From Amblyornis subalaris (taxonomy: Eukaryota > Chordata > Aves > Passeriformes > Ptilonorhynchidae), in the NCBI GenBank assembly GCA_018881555.1, contig JACAXG010000106.1, positions 2,708,203-2,772,202 of the forward strand: 64,000 nt of DNA. Reading direction: 5' to 3'. Shown here piece by piece: positions 35,121 through 48,432 of the stretch. The translations under genes were made by a program, and so were the position numbers. The notes under the pieces are model-generated. The model was given only the letters and a program-made list of their open reading frames with translations. It was not told the DNA's origin and did no database searches. Each line of letters starts with the position of its first letter. Position 1 is the stretch's first letter.

Positions 35121-38100
35121 CAGGGAAATTTGTACAACTGGAAATGTGGGAACCAGCTTGCAATCGTGTGGATCTGTTCAAATACACTCTTCCTTCATCT
35201 GCTACAAATAAACACAGCATCCAGGATGACTTGGAGAAGCCATGAAGAAAATCATCGGTTGAAGTCAACTTTCCACGGGGAAAGGGACACTGGAATGCTT
35301 TGGGTCTCTAGGATCAAGGTTGCCTCTTTCCAGGGGATGCCCAGCACGGAATAAAGCCAAATGAATGATGGCTTTGAATCTGCATGATTTGTGGGCTTCT
35401 CTAAGATCAAAAACCTGGAAACAGCTGGAAAATTTCCACCGTGGTTTGCCGTTTCCATTAACCCACGATCAGTTACAAATCCCGACTCCATCTCACCTAG
35501 TCCTCATCCAAACCCCCAATGAGTTGATTAATAAGGCTGAAAAACAACTTTTGTACCACTGGCACTGGGCAGCTTATATATTACTTTAAAAACCTGCACT
35601 CACAAGAGCATCTTATTCCATCTAATCTGAATCCTTTAGTACTTTAATTCCATGCATCCCATCCTCAGTATTCCATGTTTTATTGAACACAACCTCCTCG
35701 CTCCACTGCTTCCTCAGACAACGGAGCACTTACTCCCTTTGAACCGTTTTCCCTCAAACCCCTTGGCTTCTGGAGCCTGCTTTACTTGCTCCTGCTCATC
35801 AATAATTGCTGAGTGCAGCCTCTTAAAGTGTTAATCCGCAGAAGTTATAATATAAAAACACATTTCCAGCCTTCCTTAGCGGTCGCCGCGGTTCAGACGG
35901 GGAGCAGCCCACACAGTGCCTCGTTTCTGTAATGATTTTGTCCCGCGCAAGTCATTAGGAGCTGTTCTGTGTGACAAGTGGCAGGCACAGATGTCCCCCT
36001 CGGGACATGGTCCCTGCAGCTGGCTGGGACCAGGTCAGCAGCTTCTCACAGAGCTCTCGATTCCCCCCCCCCACAAAGTTCAGCGGCGCTCTCAGGCTGA
36101 AGTTTGCCTGAACAAAGGCGGTTCTGGATGACAATCTTGGATGCAGGCCTTTAAAATCTCTGTACACTCTATTTCAGATATGCAAATGCTCTTTTGGATA
36201 TGGCTCTTGATCAAGTTTTCATGAACATCCACATTCCTCTGCTGAAAAGCGTGTGAAATCAGTCATCTACCAGACCCAAGCAGAAGTTGCTTGATTTCAG
36301 TTTCCTTGTCTGCCTTTTCTATATGCCTGAAATTGTCTTTATCATCTCTGTCTATGCACTATTTATATTAAAATGTTTTTCTTATCTCCTGTAACCAATT
36401 CAGTTTGGGTCAACATTAAAACCATTCCACTCACTTCAAAGAGATCCAAAAGAATGCAAGGGAAATCTAAGGAGAAAACTATGAGCGTTAATAACATCCA
36501 GCAAGCAGAGAAAAACCAACATATTTGCTAATATTTTTAGTTAAAAATTAAGGGTATGCAGTAGTGTATTAATTAAATGAGCAAATTATATTTAATAAGA
36601 TCCCACAAACTCNTGATGAACATTTAAATGTAATTCATATGCCTCTGTTAAAACAGATGAGGGGTTACACATATTACGGGGAGGTTTTGCTTTTGGTTTG
36701 TGGGCTGTTGGTTGTTGGTTTTTTTGTTTTTTTTTTCAAACCTGCCAGCAAAAGAACACGATCTCAGTGATANGTCAGAGATAAAGTTGAAACACCAGAA
36801 TGCCCATGGCAAATTCAGGGAACAAAGACTCACTCACACGGAATAAGAATGAGTGGTTATGTACAGCATACTATTAACTCAAGGTGTTTCTGGAAAGCAT
36901 AAGTCCTGAACATCAGGCATAACATCAATTTTCTTACACCCACGAGTTTTCTGCCTGGCGTGGTGGAAAAGGAGATTTTGAGCTACTGCTTGGTGGACAC
37001 ATCGCTGGAAAACAGATAAAAGGATACAGTTCCAGAGTTATCCTGGGGATAACAAGACAAAAGCCACTGACATAAAAATTATGAGGACGAAGAAGAACTT
37101 TCCAGCACAGAAATGGAGTAGGCAACCAACTTTCAGGTGTGATGCCACAGTGAAATAAATCTCCTTTTCCAAGGAAAATCATTAAAGAAAGAGAGATGAA
37201 ATCAGTGTGGTACTCACTCTTATTCACACTGAAAACTGTAGGAAGGAGGTGGTGTTTGCTTCTGTTTGTGTCTTTTTTAGGATAAGTCCAGTTCTTGTAG
37301 GATCTGGCGCAGCACGGACACCGGGAAGCTCTGTAGGGACAGCACGGGGAGAGCTGGACCACTCCAGCCCCTTGCTGCAGGGAGGGGAAAAACAATGCAG
37401 TGATTACCCAGAAGATGTGTCAGCGAGCAGTGTCTATGGCATTAGCTACACTAATCCTCTCCCTAAGTCGGACTTGTCTCGTGATGGACAAATTATCCAG
37501 CTTAGTGAGGTATCTGGGCCGGTGATAGTGTCTCAGCCCTTCTGTTCCCTCAGTTCCCTGAGACTTCCTTTCAGCTCCTGAGAACACTCAAGCACACACC
37601 CCCTTTGCAGAGCGCTGTACACAGGGTGGAGGGCTCACAGTCCTTTTTCTCTGCCTTTGGGGGAGAAAAAAGAAGGAAAAATAGAATTATTTCCTCCCAA
37701 AGTTAGCAATCTGTCCGAGTGGAAATGGGGGTTTGAATGGGCACAATCTTCAAATGAATATATTCTAAGCACCTACACTAAATGCGTGCTAGATATTCCC
37801 ATTCCCACCACATGGGGGGAAAAACCCCCTCTATTCCACATCAAAAGGCAGTAACAGAAACCAGTGTAGGACTGAGACAAATATATCCTAATTTCCCAGT
37901 TCCTAAGGATTATGCTTACATTGGACTTCCCAACTTCACAGTGTTTCATAAACATTAAGTTACAAACTCTTACTAAACTATTATGATAACCACTCATGGT
38001 ACAGTGATGTACTCATAAAAGTGTGTCCTGAATGCTCCCTGCACAGTTATCATTTGTTTTATTTTTAATTAATTAAAGTACCAAAAGTTGGNAAACACTT

Positions 38101-38321
38101 GAGTAATGTAGGTGTAAAAAAAGAAATAAAAATAATGACATTCACTTCATGTGAATAAGGTAAAAATATTTCTGACTTTTAAAGGTTAAAGTAACAAAAT
38201 TTTGTAGCAGCTTAGAAGAGTTGTGGGTTTACCGCCAACACAGGTTCAAATCAAAGTTTTGTTTTTAAAAAAATATATATTTTTTTTTGAGTGGGAATTA
38301 ATTTAGGGAGCCCTATAGTCT
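35121..38321. other. Non-coding stretch, no gene seen
   Basis: No gene or family repeat. A small GC- and CpG-richer spot lies near 35880-36130, with a C-run at 36063-36072. A T/G-rich run lies near 36690-36736. Open frames of 124 codons (37207-37581, plus) and 153 codons (36934-37395, minus) resemble no known protein. Confidence 0.5.
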
Positions 38322-38380
38322 GTACAGCATAGGTCAAACTCTATATCTGTGATGGTTCCTTCTGACCTTGTGAATTAGTT
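38322..38380 (+). mobile_element. Probable ancient CR1 3' end fragment
   Basis: The sequence around AGGTCAAACTCTATATCTGTGA and GGTTCCTTCTGACCTTGTGA resembles the 3' end of old amniote CR1 elements, whose ends carry a GGTCAGACTAGATGATC...GGTCCCTTCTGACCTT pattern. The match is short and diverged, so it would predate the other copies in this window. Confidence 0.45.
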
Positions 38381-40705
38381 TAATAAATGGTTTAGTGACC
38401 AAAACACTATCTTAAAAAATTAAAAATACCCTCTCCAAAAAGCATAGATTTCAATAGCAGAAGGGTTCACTCAGTTCTTTATCATTCAGATGCAGATAAA
38501 TCGAGTCCTTGCACTTTTCTCTCTATCTCTCTCTCGTAAAATCTAAGTTCTGTCTGTTCTACATAGATATTCATGACATTTTCTCACACGAGCTGTGATT
38601 TACTCCAATGTCTTCAGCCAAAAATATTTCTTTCCCCCTCTGTTCTGTGTTATGTGCTTGACTAAAATTAAGTGGAAATAAGTAGGATGGCAGTGGGAAA
38701 AGAAAAACAGCAACAGAAAGACTGAAATTGCCAAATAAATCCAGTTTTCCAGCTATTTTTTTAAGAATTGAAATTAATATTTTTTGCTCAAAAAAGTCCT
38801 GAAAATGTAAAAATCAGAAATATGTTATACTAATAAGGGAATATTTTAAAATTTATTACTTTAAGAAAACCAGATGAAAAGCAAAAAAATGATGGAATGG
38901 GAATCATACCTTGAAGTGAAAGTTTTCTGAATTCAGAATTCTTGCAATCTACAGAATTTTAACTCACCAAAAGTGGCCAAACCTGTGACAGGAGAAAAGC
39001 AATATATTGCATGTGCTGTATACATAGTATATATCTCTCGGTATTTTGGATCTTTACTCTTCTTAATCAAGTTATTAAAATATTTTAGTTGTTAAAAATA
39101 AAATAAAATCACTCCTCTAAGAAAACTATCTGGATTATTTTTCTTTTCTAAAGGAATATGTTGCATATTAGTGAATAATAAAATTCAAGAGGAGCTACGC
39201 CTCAAAATAAAATGACATTTGAAAGAGAAAGTGTAGGTGGGTGTTTTCCAGGGGGAAAAATTATTAAAGCATCAAGGTTTCTGTCAAGGATGGCAAGAGA
39301 CTAATTCCAAATAAATTGAAAATGAGTTTATTTTGTTCATTGATCCTGAAAGTAAAATTTACTAATTTTAAAGAATAAAGAATCGGTTACCTTTTGCATA
39401 AATTCACTAAATAAATAAAAATAAGAAGAATGACAAAACATTTTGACATTTTAGAAGTGAAACACCCCAAATGAAATAGAAGCAATNAGCTGAAAATCAA
39501 TTCAATTGTCCTCCAGGTCTGGGGCTAAGGTACAGGTCAGCAGTGGAGCCATGTAAATAAAGTTTTAAATACCCAATAAAAACAGCCATCCTGGAAAAGA
39601 GGGGAGAAGAGGCTTATTTATGCCTTAATTAAAATCTGATAATGCAGCAAAAAAAAATAAAAAAAGCCAGCTTTGGGATCGCTGCAATGAGCTGAAAATG
39701 GGTCCTGTCTCCATGAAGAAGATTTGTTGTGTCCCGGGAGAACAGCTGAGGATGGGGCAGCAGAGATTCCTTCCTCCTGCTCTTGTGTAGNCCAGTGAAT
39801 GCAGGGGTCATCGAGGGGCTAGCGAATCCCTCGGGAGCTGAAATGGTGGGAATCTGCCCGTTGAACCCTTCCTGGTTGTCCTCCACCTGAGCACAGCCTT
39901 TAACTCTCCTGCTAAACCAGATAAAATATTCTCCTCCCAAAGCCACCACAGTTTTCCACGCAGGAGTTTTTTCTACAGCTGAAATTTCCATCAGGGTCGA
40001 TTTTGCCCATAACTCTTCACAAGAGAATTATTTATGGGTTGTTTAGGAAGTATTATGGGGGCTGGCATCCTGTGAGTAAGAGATTTGTGTTCTGGAGAAG
40101 TTTGGCATCTCTTGATAGCAAACTTTGTGTGAATAGATAGAACTGTCCCCTTCATAAAGCACCCCGTAAAGATAATTGGCAATCTGTTGCAGCAGTTTGG
40201 GTGAAATAATTTCAAATTACTTTCACTTGTCTGTGAAACTTGCTAGAGGTTTGCAGAAATATTTCACCTTGCAGAACGTTTGCTTTTTTTAAGTGAAATT
40301 TATTACCTTTATTATCCGTACGTTGTCAGCCCTGTGCCACACACGGCAGGATCAGTTCCACCTTTGGCCATGTACAGCCCCACAGGTTTTGATGGTCAAT
40401 ATTTTCACGTGGTGATATGTGCAGCTGAATATTTAAACTTTTAAAATAGAACTGAAGAAGGAATACAGAGAGGCCTGGGAAGTGGCATGGTTTGACTTGA
40501 CATACTAATATATAAACCGTGAGAAGCAAAGTAAAAAGCCTAAAAATACTAAAAGTTATTTGTTTAGGTGGTAGAAAAATAAATATTGGCTTTCTTCTGA
40601 GATTCATGAACATAGACTAATATCAGTGTAACTTGTAATCTACAGCTTCCTGAAGATGAACCTCAGTTTGCAGCAACAGAGCTGAGTGAAATGTTCCACT
40701 CTGTC
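38381..40705. other. AT-rich non-coding stretch, no gene seen
   Basis: Strongly AT-rich, with many A-runs and AATAAA-like words. A short CTCTCTATCTCTCTCTC run lies near 38518-38535. No gene or recognised repeat. A 120-codon minus-strand frame at 39629-39991 looks like chance. Confidence 0.55.
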
Positions 40706-40874
40706 AATCATGGAACCCCAGACAGGCTTGGGATGGAAAGGACCTTAAAGACCATCTCATTCCACCCCCTGCCATGGGCAGGGACACGTCCAACTATCCC
40801 AGGATGCTCCAAACCCCATCCAACCTGGCCTTGGACACTTCCAGGGATGGGGCAGCCACACCTTATCTGAGCAG
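40706..40874 (-). mobile_element. CR1 LINE, short 3' fragment
   Basis: The plus strand reads ATCATGGAACCCCAGACAGG, then AAAGGACCTTAAAGACCATC, CCCTGCCATGGGCAGGGACA and GGATGGGGCAGCCACACC, the reverse complement of the commonest CR1 3' end here. About 168 bp remain before similarity stops at TTATCTGAGCAG; sense is minus. Confidence 0.92.
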
Positions 40875-42884
40875 AGATTCTAAAACAGGATTTGCCCTCA
40901 AAGTTGCAGAATTAACCAACATTAACCATACCCAGTACCTAATCAGGGGTAATCTCTGCAGGTAAAGGCGAGAATCTGCTTTCACGAAATCTCTTGGGGC
41001 TTCATTTAGAATCTGAATGAGGGATAAACCTGAACTTTCTGTGTCTGAACAAGAAGGAAGAAATCTTGCTTTTTAGAGCTTCTGTGTTCACTCTGAGTGG
41101 AAAAGAAATGAGGCTGGCAAGGAAGGGAAGTGTTTCACCCCGAAAGATGTGATATCAATCTTCAGAAATGGTGAAAGGTACCTGTGATGCCACTGGAGTG
41201 ATTTCTTGATGCTTCTTATGAATATAAGAGAAAACCAAATTGCAGGAAAAAAAGAAAGGTATGGTAAGGAGTCAGGGAAAACTTCTGGGCTGTCAGGATA
41301 GTTCCCAACTGAAATAATATTATGAGGAAGTTAGGAAAGCTCTGTTACTGCAGGCATTTAAAAAGAATTAAGCAAACATCTGTGGAGACTGGCACAGGTA
41401 CTGTTGATCTTACCTGGAGGCAGGGGTGCATTAGGTGACCCCTCTGGTCTCTTTTGCTGCATCTTCTTTGATTGCTGATCCATGTTTTTCTTTTCCAGCT
41501 CCTTGACGTCTTTCCTTATGCTACCAGACAGGAATGTTCACTAATCAATTCGATCCCTACAGTTAATGCTTTCCCTTCATGTAGGCAGTTGGCTTGAGGA
41601 ATCAACTGCAGCTTTAATCAAAACAAATTCTTAATAAAAACACTCAGCATATGCGAATCACTCCTCACTTGCTGCTATGGAGTTGTGGTGTAAGATAGAC
41701 TGGAGCCACAAACAAAAAAAAAAAACCAACTCACAGAATCACTTCTAGCACCATTTATGAAACCACTTCAGTCTTTCAAGAGAGCCTTGAATCATTTTGG
41801 AAAGAAACAGGTATAGATGCTCTCAACCNAAAGATATCAAGTTTCTTTTACTCATTGTTTTCATCAAAAATGAAATAATAGAACAGTTACAAAGTTTTAT
41901 GACTTACAAAGATATATTTTACAGCCCTAAGGATTTGCAACTGTTATTTATTTCTGCTCTTTTCATTTTCTAGCTTTCCTGTCTTCGAAATAACCAAATA
42001 ATTCTTAGCAAGGTTTATATTTTACCAGGGCACGCTGGTGCCATATAGAATATTTTGCAGTATATTCTTCGAGGTTTAAATAACAAACTTTCTTACAGGT
42101 GGATAAAACATTCCTTCCTAGACATTCATGACACTAAAAATAGGTTTATTATATTATGGAGAATGAACTTGGAAAGTTCAATTTTCATTTGGAAAGGCCA
42201 AGAGACCTGAAACAATATTTTTATAGATCATATAACATTAATTTAAATTAAGTCATTTGCCCCAAGAAAGAATATACCTGTCTAAATGGGGTTCAGGAGT
42301 TCTTAGATTAATATGAAAGATTAGGGGGTTTTTTGCTTGCATTTATATTTATTTATTTTCTCTTTTTTTTGGAAAGAAGTTCTATTTCCCTGCTCAGACA
42401 ACACATGAAGAATTTCTTTCCTTTACCATCCCATGTCTACACAGAGGGGAGAACAGAACCCTTATCAGCATTTGCTTTTATCTCGCTGCCCTTTTTGTTC
42501 CAGACACGTTTTTGCCGAGTTAATAACTCAATAACTGTAACTGGTAACTCAATAATAATTACATTTGATAGTGCATTATGTAGTAGGTTTTCATTTGTCA
42601 GTCTTAAAACCCTTCTCCAAGGAAGCCAAGTCTTGCACTGTGTGATCCCACCGAGATACAGGCTCCTGATGTAACTTGCTCCAGGGTCACAATGGGAACA
42701 CAGCTGACATTTCCTTGAGTTTTCCTGCCATTCCCAGGCCGTTTNGCCTCATCATTCAGGCTCCATGTTGTACAATTTGGATGTATCATTCCTATTTATA
42801 CATTAACTTAGTTTTTTTCAGGATAAAAATGCCCAGCTGATGTCAGTTATTAGCAATGTGTGATATTTGGAATGGGTTGCCAGC
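40875..42884. other. Non-coding stretch, no gene seen
   Basis: No gene or family repeat. A T-rich segment (42329-42371) keeps a 113-codon frame open, without protein resemblance. There is an A-run near 41715-41726. Otherwise ordinary AT-rich DNA. Confidence 0.55.
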
Positions 42885-43181
42885 CAGGGAGGGTCGGGCT
42901 CTGCTCCCAGGGAACAGGGACANGNTGAGAGGGAANGGCCTCANGCTGTGCCAGGGGAGGNTCAGGTCGGACATCAGGAGGAATTTCTGCATGGAAAGGG
43001 TGGTCAGGCCTTGGAACTGCCCAGGGAGGTTTGGAGTGCTNCTTCCTGGAGGTGTCCAAGGAAGGGCTGGACGTGGCACTCAGTGCTCTGGGCTGGGGAC
43101 GAGGTGGGGATCGGGCACAGCTTGGACTCTGTAGATCTTGGAGANCTTTTCCANCCTCAATGATGCTGCAATTCTGTGATT
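42885..43181 (+). mobile_element. CR1 LINE, 3' fragment, second subfamily, N-rich
   Basis: Sense orientation: CTCTGCTCCCAGGGAACAGG, then GTGCCAGGGGAGG, GGTCAGGCCTTGGAACTGCC, CACTCAGTGCTCTGGGCTGG, and an end in ATTCTGTGATTA. It includes the C-terminal ORF2 remnant and 3' UTR. About 300 bp and at least seven N bases, denser than in flanking DNA. It shares its 3' half with the copies at 16165-16315 and 24549-24735. Confidence 0.92.
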
Positions 43182-45374
43182 ATCTATTAATATTAGCAAA
43201 AAAATATCACCAATGTATCATCTGGATTAGCTTTCTACAATGACTGAAAATGAAAATCAGAGCAGGCCACAAAGATCACTTTTAATACAGACAAATTCCA
43301 ACTCTGCTTGTGCATAACGAAAGTGTCCTTATTATTTCTGTCCTTACTAGAGGCTATTTAAATGCAAAACCCCCACCTTGCTCTCAGGTTGCTACNCTAT
43401 TACTCACTGGGTAGGAAGCCTGTGTAGAGGAATCATGTGGGGATTTTACTTCCTATATTTTACACCAGATTAACTACCTATTTTCCTGAGTAATAATAGG
43501 CTGCCCTNCCAGTAATAATGCATTTAAATATCAAACTGCTTTGAAATACATGTACACACACACCATTTTATAATACTGCACTCCAAAAATGCACACTCTT
43601 GTGAAAAAAAAATATAATTATAAAATGTATAATTCCACAAGAGCAGTTTTTGCACTAGAACATGTAGTAAAGATGTGCCAAATCCAGGAGATTATATCTG
43701 GACAGTATTCAAATCAAAGCAAAAGGACTCCTATTAACTTCCATGGGACACAGAATTTACTCAAATCTATATATTAACTCAAAAGAACTAATTGACTGCT
43801 TCTTATTTATACCCAACTTTACTCTGGAAACTTTAAGGAAAAAAAAATCTGATTTCATAAAAATATTCCAGCAATTTGATCCTTCACAATATTAGCATAC
43901 TTTTAAAATGCAAAACCACAGTTAAATGTTTTAAAAGCCAGCTCTTTAGTGCTTCTCTTCAAATAAAATCACTGGTTTAGTTGCTGAACTAGAGTTTAGA
44001 ATCAAATTTTTTTAAAAAATGTTGCACAAAGGAAGAAATAGCTAGNTAATGAACAGCTTTATATATAATTTTCTGCAAAATATTAGCATTTCAGGCGGCA
44101 TCCAAATGTGATCTCCCTTTGTAGAGCAGATATGTTGCAGAGATATTCACTGCTACTTAAGTAATCTCATGTTCAAACTACAACACAAGACAGTGTTTAA
44201 TGTTCCAGAGCTTCAGATGATGGAAGAGAGGGGTCTTGAACCAGTTGTGGTGACTGCGAAACTGCATTAAATCCGTTGTGAGAAATCCAGTGTGGGCTAT
44301 TTAAACTTCATCTNGAAGGACTTCCTTTAAAAATTAGCTACAGAAAATTTTAAAAAAAAGGAAAAACTACAACTCAAGTGCTGATTCTGCGGTCCAAGGT
44401 ACACTTTAAATGTGGGNATTGGTACTTACTTTCTGCAAGGGATTTCAAGCCTGAGATTCCTGAAGGATGGATCTCACAGGTGGAGGGATGGAGTCAGTGC
44501 ACGACGTGGCAGACTCCTGTTTTCCATGTCTCACTGNGATGTGTCCAGCACAGGTATTTCCTCATTATCCATATGATTCTTGGTGCAATTGCTGTAAAAC
44601 ACTTTTTTTTTTTTTAAATAGAAATATTTTGATTTTGCACCTGACACACATACGATCTCTTAGTTACCATCAGTTCATGTGTATGATGGAAGAGTAGAGG
44701 TTAGGACTGATTCCTTACCATATTGCATGACAGGAACTAAAATAAGTTCCATTTAAGTTTTATAGAACACCAAAAATGTACCTTGAAACTAAGTGAAACA
44801 ACAGGTAATTTTTTGTTCTTTGATGGTAAAAAACTGACTGAACTTCCTTGAAGTAAATGAACAAAAAACCCCTAAAAATCAAAAAAAAACAAAACAAAAA
44901 AAATCCCCAAGCTACTAGCTTGGTTTTGGATTGCCTGTGTTCTGCAATTTTATGTGCAAAGTTGGAATCCGGGGGGAATCTCAAGCCTTCGTGTCTAAAC
45001 TTTATAATGGAAATGCTGTCAAATGCTTAAGTACAGCAAGGCAAATGGCACAGCTCTAACATGTTAAAAAAATATGAAAATGCTCTGAACTCGGGGTGAA
45101 GGCGAGCTGTCTTGACACTGAACATAGAAAGGTAAATGATTGGAACTTTAATTACTTTGATCCGTCATGCCTCGTAGCTATATGTCAGCTAAGCCAACAA
45201 AACTGACACAGAACAAAGGCCATGACTGTTTCAACATCTTAACTCATTTCTTATGGTTGATTAATAAGTCTATTGAATGAAACATGTGATGGGAATGGAG
45301 AAAAACATCAAGTGTGTGTTTATGCACACACACACAAACCCCACGTGTGGGATTTTACATCAGGGGCTGTTGGA
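43182..45374. other. AT-rich non-coding stretch, no gene seen
   Basis: No gene. A-runs at 43603-43611 and 44881-44901, a T-run at 44603-44615, and a short CA run at 45326-45337 near the right end. The block at about 45070-45290 has mixed composition and may be older unique sequence. No recognised element. Confidence 0.5.
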
Positions 45375-45667
45375 GGTTGTGGCAAGGTGGGGATCTCCCA
45401 GGCAACCAGCGATAGAAGAAGGTGAAATGACCTCAAACTNCACCAGGGGAGGCTCAGGTTGGACATTGGGAAAAACTTTCAGTGAAGGAGTGGTTAAGCA
45501 CTGGCACAGGCTGCCCAGGGAAGTGGTGGAGTCGCCAATCCCTGGAAGTGTNCAAGAAACGAGNGGACCAGGCAGTTTGGGATGTGGTTTAGTGGGCATG
45601 GGGATATTCAACCGAAGATTGGACTTGGTGGTCTTGGAGTTATTTTCCAACCTCACTGATTCCATGC
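45375..45667 (+). mobile_element. CR1 LINE, 3' fragment, variant subfamily
   Basis: Sense orientation: CACCAGGGGAGGCTCAGGTT, GAAGTGGTGGAGTCGCCAAT, TTTAGTGGGCATGGGGATAT, TTGGACTTGGTGGTCTTGGA, TTTTCCAACCTCACTGATTC. The GTGGGCATGG segment marks a CR1 type different from the CAGTGCTCTGGGCTGG copies. About 290 bp, 5'-truncated, ending at CCATG of the tail. Confidence 0.9.
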
Positions 45668-47869
45668 TGTGTTGCTCCAGACCCTGGAGCAGCAGGCAGC
45701 AGCACACCCAACGAATGTTGCTCCTGGGAATGAAGGTCCGTGAGCCATCCACAGGCACCCTCTGGTGGGACATTGTCCTTCTCTAGGATTTGTCTGTGTT
45801 TCCACGAACCCACATGCAGAAACTTCCGGAATAGCTCCGATTCCTTGGTCTCTCATTAGTTATGGATTAGCCTCAAAGTCCGTGACCACCAGCACTGTCT
45901 TTGACAACGAGAAAGCCCCCAAAGACAGAGGAAAACCTGTACAGATATAAACATTCTTCACAGGGATCTTGCAGCCTGGTCTGCTGTCTTCTTCCCTTTC
46001 CAAACCCCNTCCTCTCTCCCAGTCCCTGACAGCGCTTCAGCCTTCTCGTGCAGAAATCCAACGGGACAGCTCATGTTTACAGCTCGTACTCCAGTGATCT
46101 CTTTCATTCTGGAAGGATGCTGCCGATCTGCCAGGATGAGGCAACCACGAACTCCTGACCCAAACCTGGATATAAAGCTTTCACTTTAATTTCCTCTTCG
46201 CACAANATTTCAGTCCAGTGCTGATTCCAGGGGTGTTCCTGTGGCTCTCCTCGTATGCTGGACGTTAATAAACGTGGTTTCCAAAAATATGATCTAATGG
46301 ACACAGTTGTGGTGAGCCAGAACTCGGCCCCTGCAGCAAAACATAAAGCCAATCATGGTATTTATAACCGAAAGTATGAAAACATTTGGTTTGATCAAAA
46401 ACTTTGGGCTGTGTAGCAAAGACTGATTTCTGGATATTTCCAAGATAGGAGATTCATTTATATTTGAATCTAAGCATGAATTCAAACAGTAAGTGCTACT
46501 TTTGCCAGATTAGAGAAGAAAAATGGGTTTTTATTAAGTCAAACAAATAACTTGAATCTTGGGAAAAGTATCCACCAACTAAATACAAGCACATGTTAAA
46601 AAAACAGGGAAAGCAAAATCAGGAATGGAATAACACACCATTAGTGAAAGTGACTGTCTGCTGGAGTTTTGTCCTCTCTGTACCTTCTCTTTCTCCACAG
46701 CTGGCCTGCATTGGCTGGCTGGATCCACTTTTCATCATGGCATTTGACAAATTTTAGTTAAAGACCCTTGACACATCATCAGATACTGGTGGTTTACATT
46801 CTCCCATGTCCCCAGACCTTACCTACTGCAGTCCACCCAACTCTAACATGGGGAAAATGAAATGTTTCAGGGTTTTCTATAATGTAAACTATTGGACAGT
46901 TTAACAAGCTTTGTTTTCACAAAGCTCACTGAAAATCTCATAGGTTTATTGCACATTAGAGATCAAGACTGGAGGTGTAGGGTGCACATTTTTTTGGCAG
47001 AACAATCCGAGGTGTTTTGAGAAATAACCCATTCTGCCTATTTGCAGTAGCAGACCTTCACCCAACCTGTGTTACCACCGCTCCATAAATTTCACAGACT
47101 CTTCCAAGCCTTCAGAAATGCAGTCTGGAGAAGATTAGTGGGATTCAAGAATATTGGTGCAATTTCTCCCAAGTATTCCATCCTTACTTGGAAGGATTTG
47201 AAGAAAGAGTGGCAAGGGGAGACAGAGGAGACATAAGCTGTGTCCTTCCACATTATACAGTGAATAATAAAAACAGAACATTGTTTGCAAAAATCATCCC
47301 TGAACAGAAAAGGAGGCTAATTCAAAATTAATTTCATTTATAATAAATACCTCCACCAGCATTTTTATAAATAAAACACCAGCAGTTATTATTCTACTAC
47401 GTATTTACAAGAAAGGGGCAATTCTAAAAAACAGTAGAAGGACATCCCCACTCCTCGGAAGTTTAGGACTGACAAATCCTCAGGCACCACCCACCTTGTC
47501 AGAGTCATTACGAGCCCATCTCGCTTCAAACTCAGTCAACATATGTTCTACTATTTACCTTGATAAGTGGAGAATCCAGCCCAAATTTCTGTCATTTCTC
47601 CCATAGGCATCTCCCTTTTCTCCCTTCAGTGACTTTTTAAAGTTCCCAGAGCATGAAACATCACTTTGATGCTGCATCACATCCAGTCAGGAAGCTGTGG
47701 CATGTAGTGTTATGTTTAACCCAACATGCAAATGTAATCGGGAATGACACGTCGTCCCGATAACGCAGTCACTCGGCTTTGAGGAACTCNAACAGACAGC
47801 TTATAAAACAGGGATTCTCACAGCCACAGGTTTGGGCTTTCGGAAATTAATCTCTAAGTCAAACTTGAA
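45668..47869. other. Non-coding stretch, no gene seen
   Basis: No gene or recognised family repeat. A small hairpin AGCTTTG/CAAAGCT lies at 46907-46926 (6-bp loop) and is probably chance. Otherwise ordinary mixed AT-rich sequence. Confidence 0.5.
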
Positions 47870-48043
47870 GAAGATTGGAGAAAGATTTTGAAGATGTTCC
47901 ATGCAGGTCAGTGCTTAAGAAACATTTGGATAATGTCCTTAATAATATGTTTTGACTTTTGGGCAGCCCTGAAGTGGTCGGGCAGTTGAACCAGGTTATG
48001 GTTTTAGATCACTTCTGACTGAAATTCTATTATATTCTATTCT
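47870..48043 (+). mobile_element. CR1 LINE, 3' fragment with (ATTCT)n-type tail
   Basis: The sequence reads GATGTTCCATGCAGGTCAGT, then AGAAACATTTGGATAATGTC, GGGCAGCCCTGAAGTGGTCG, GGCAGTTGAACCAGG, and ends with ATTCTATTATATTCTATTCT. This is the 3' end of a CR1 group whose tail repeats ATTCT instead of ATTCTATG. About 170 bp. The 5' boundary is approximate. Confidence 0.75.
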
Positions 48044-48189
48044 AAAGTCTCAGTCTTTAAAACATTCTTCCCTCAGGGATCTTGAGCTGGCCAAAGAGAT
48101 CTATCTGATAGAGAAGGCCCACAACCAGCATGTTGTCACTAGAGCATCTGAGCTCCTGTAAAAGCTGAAATCTCCTCCCAAGTAACAAG

Positions 48190-48432
48190 TTCTGGGACAA
48201 AAAGAGGTTTAGAGATTGGGTATTAGGGAAATTTTTTTTGCCAAAAAGTTTGTCCAGCCCTGGCACAGCTGCCCAGGGCAGGGGTGGCATCCCCATGCCT
48301 GGAGGGATTTAAAGACATGCAGATGTGGCACTTGGGGACATGGGTNAGTGGTGGACTTGGCAGTGCTGGGGGAATGGTTGGACTGGATCTTATAGGGCTT
48401 TTCCAACCCAAACAATTCTGTAATTCTATGAA
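48190..48432 (+). mobile_element. CR1 LINE, 3' fragment, another subfamily
   Basis: Sense orientation: GGTTTAGAGATTGGGTATTA, GGGATTTAAAGACATGCAGA, GTGGCACTTGGGGACATGGG, AGTGGTGGACTTGGCAGTGC, GGGCTTTTCCAACCCAAACA, and the tail ATTCTGTAATTCTATG. About 240 bp. It lies only about 150 bp after the preceding CR1 of a different type, in the same orientation. Confidence 0.93.

Noticed and set aside
45277..45786. 169-codon plus-strand open frame
   Set aside because: Most of it is CR1 sequence (45375-45667) with flanking DNA; a repeat remnant, not a host gene.
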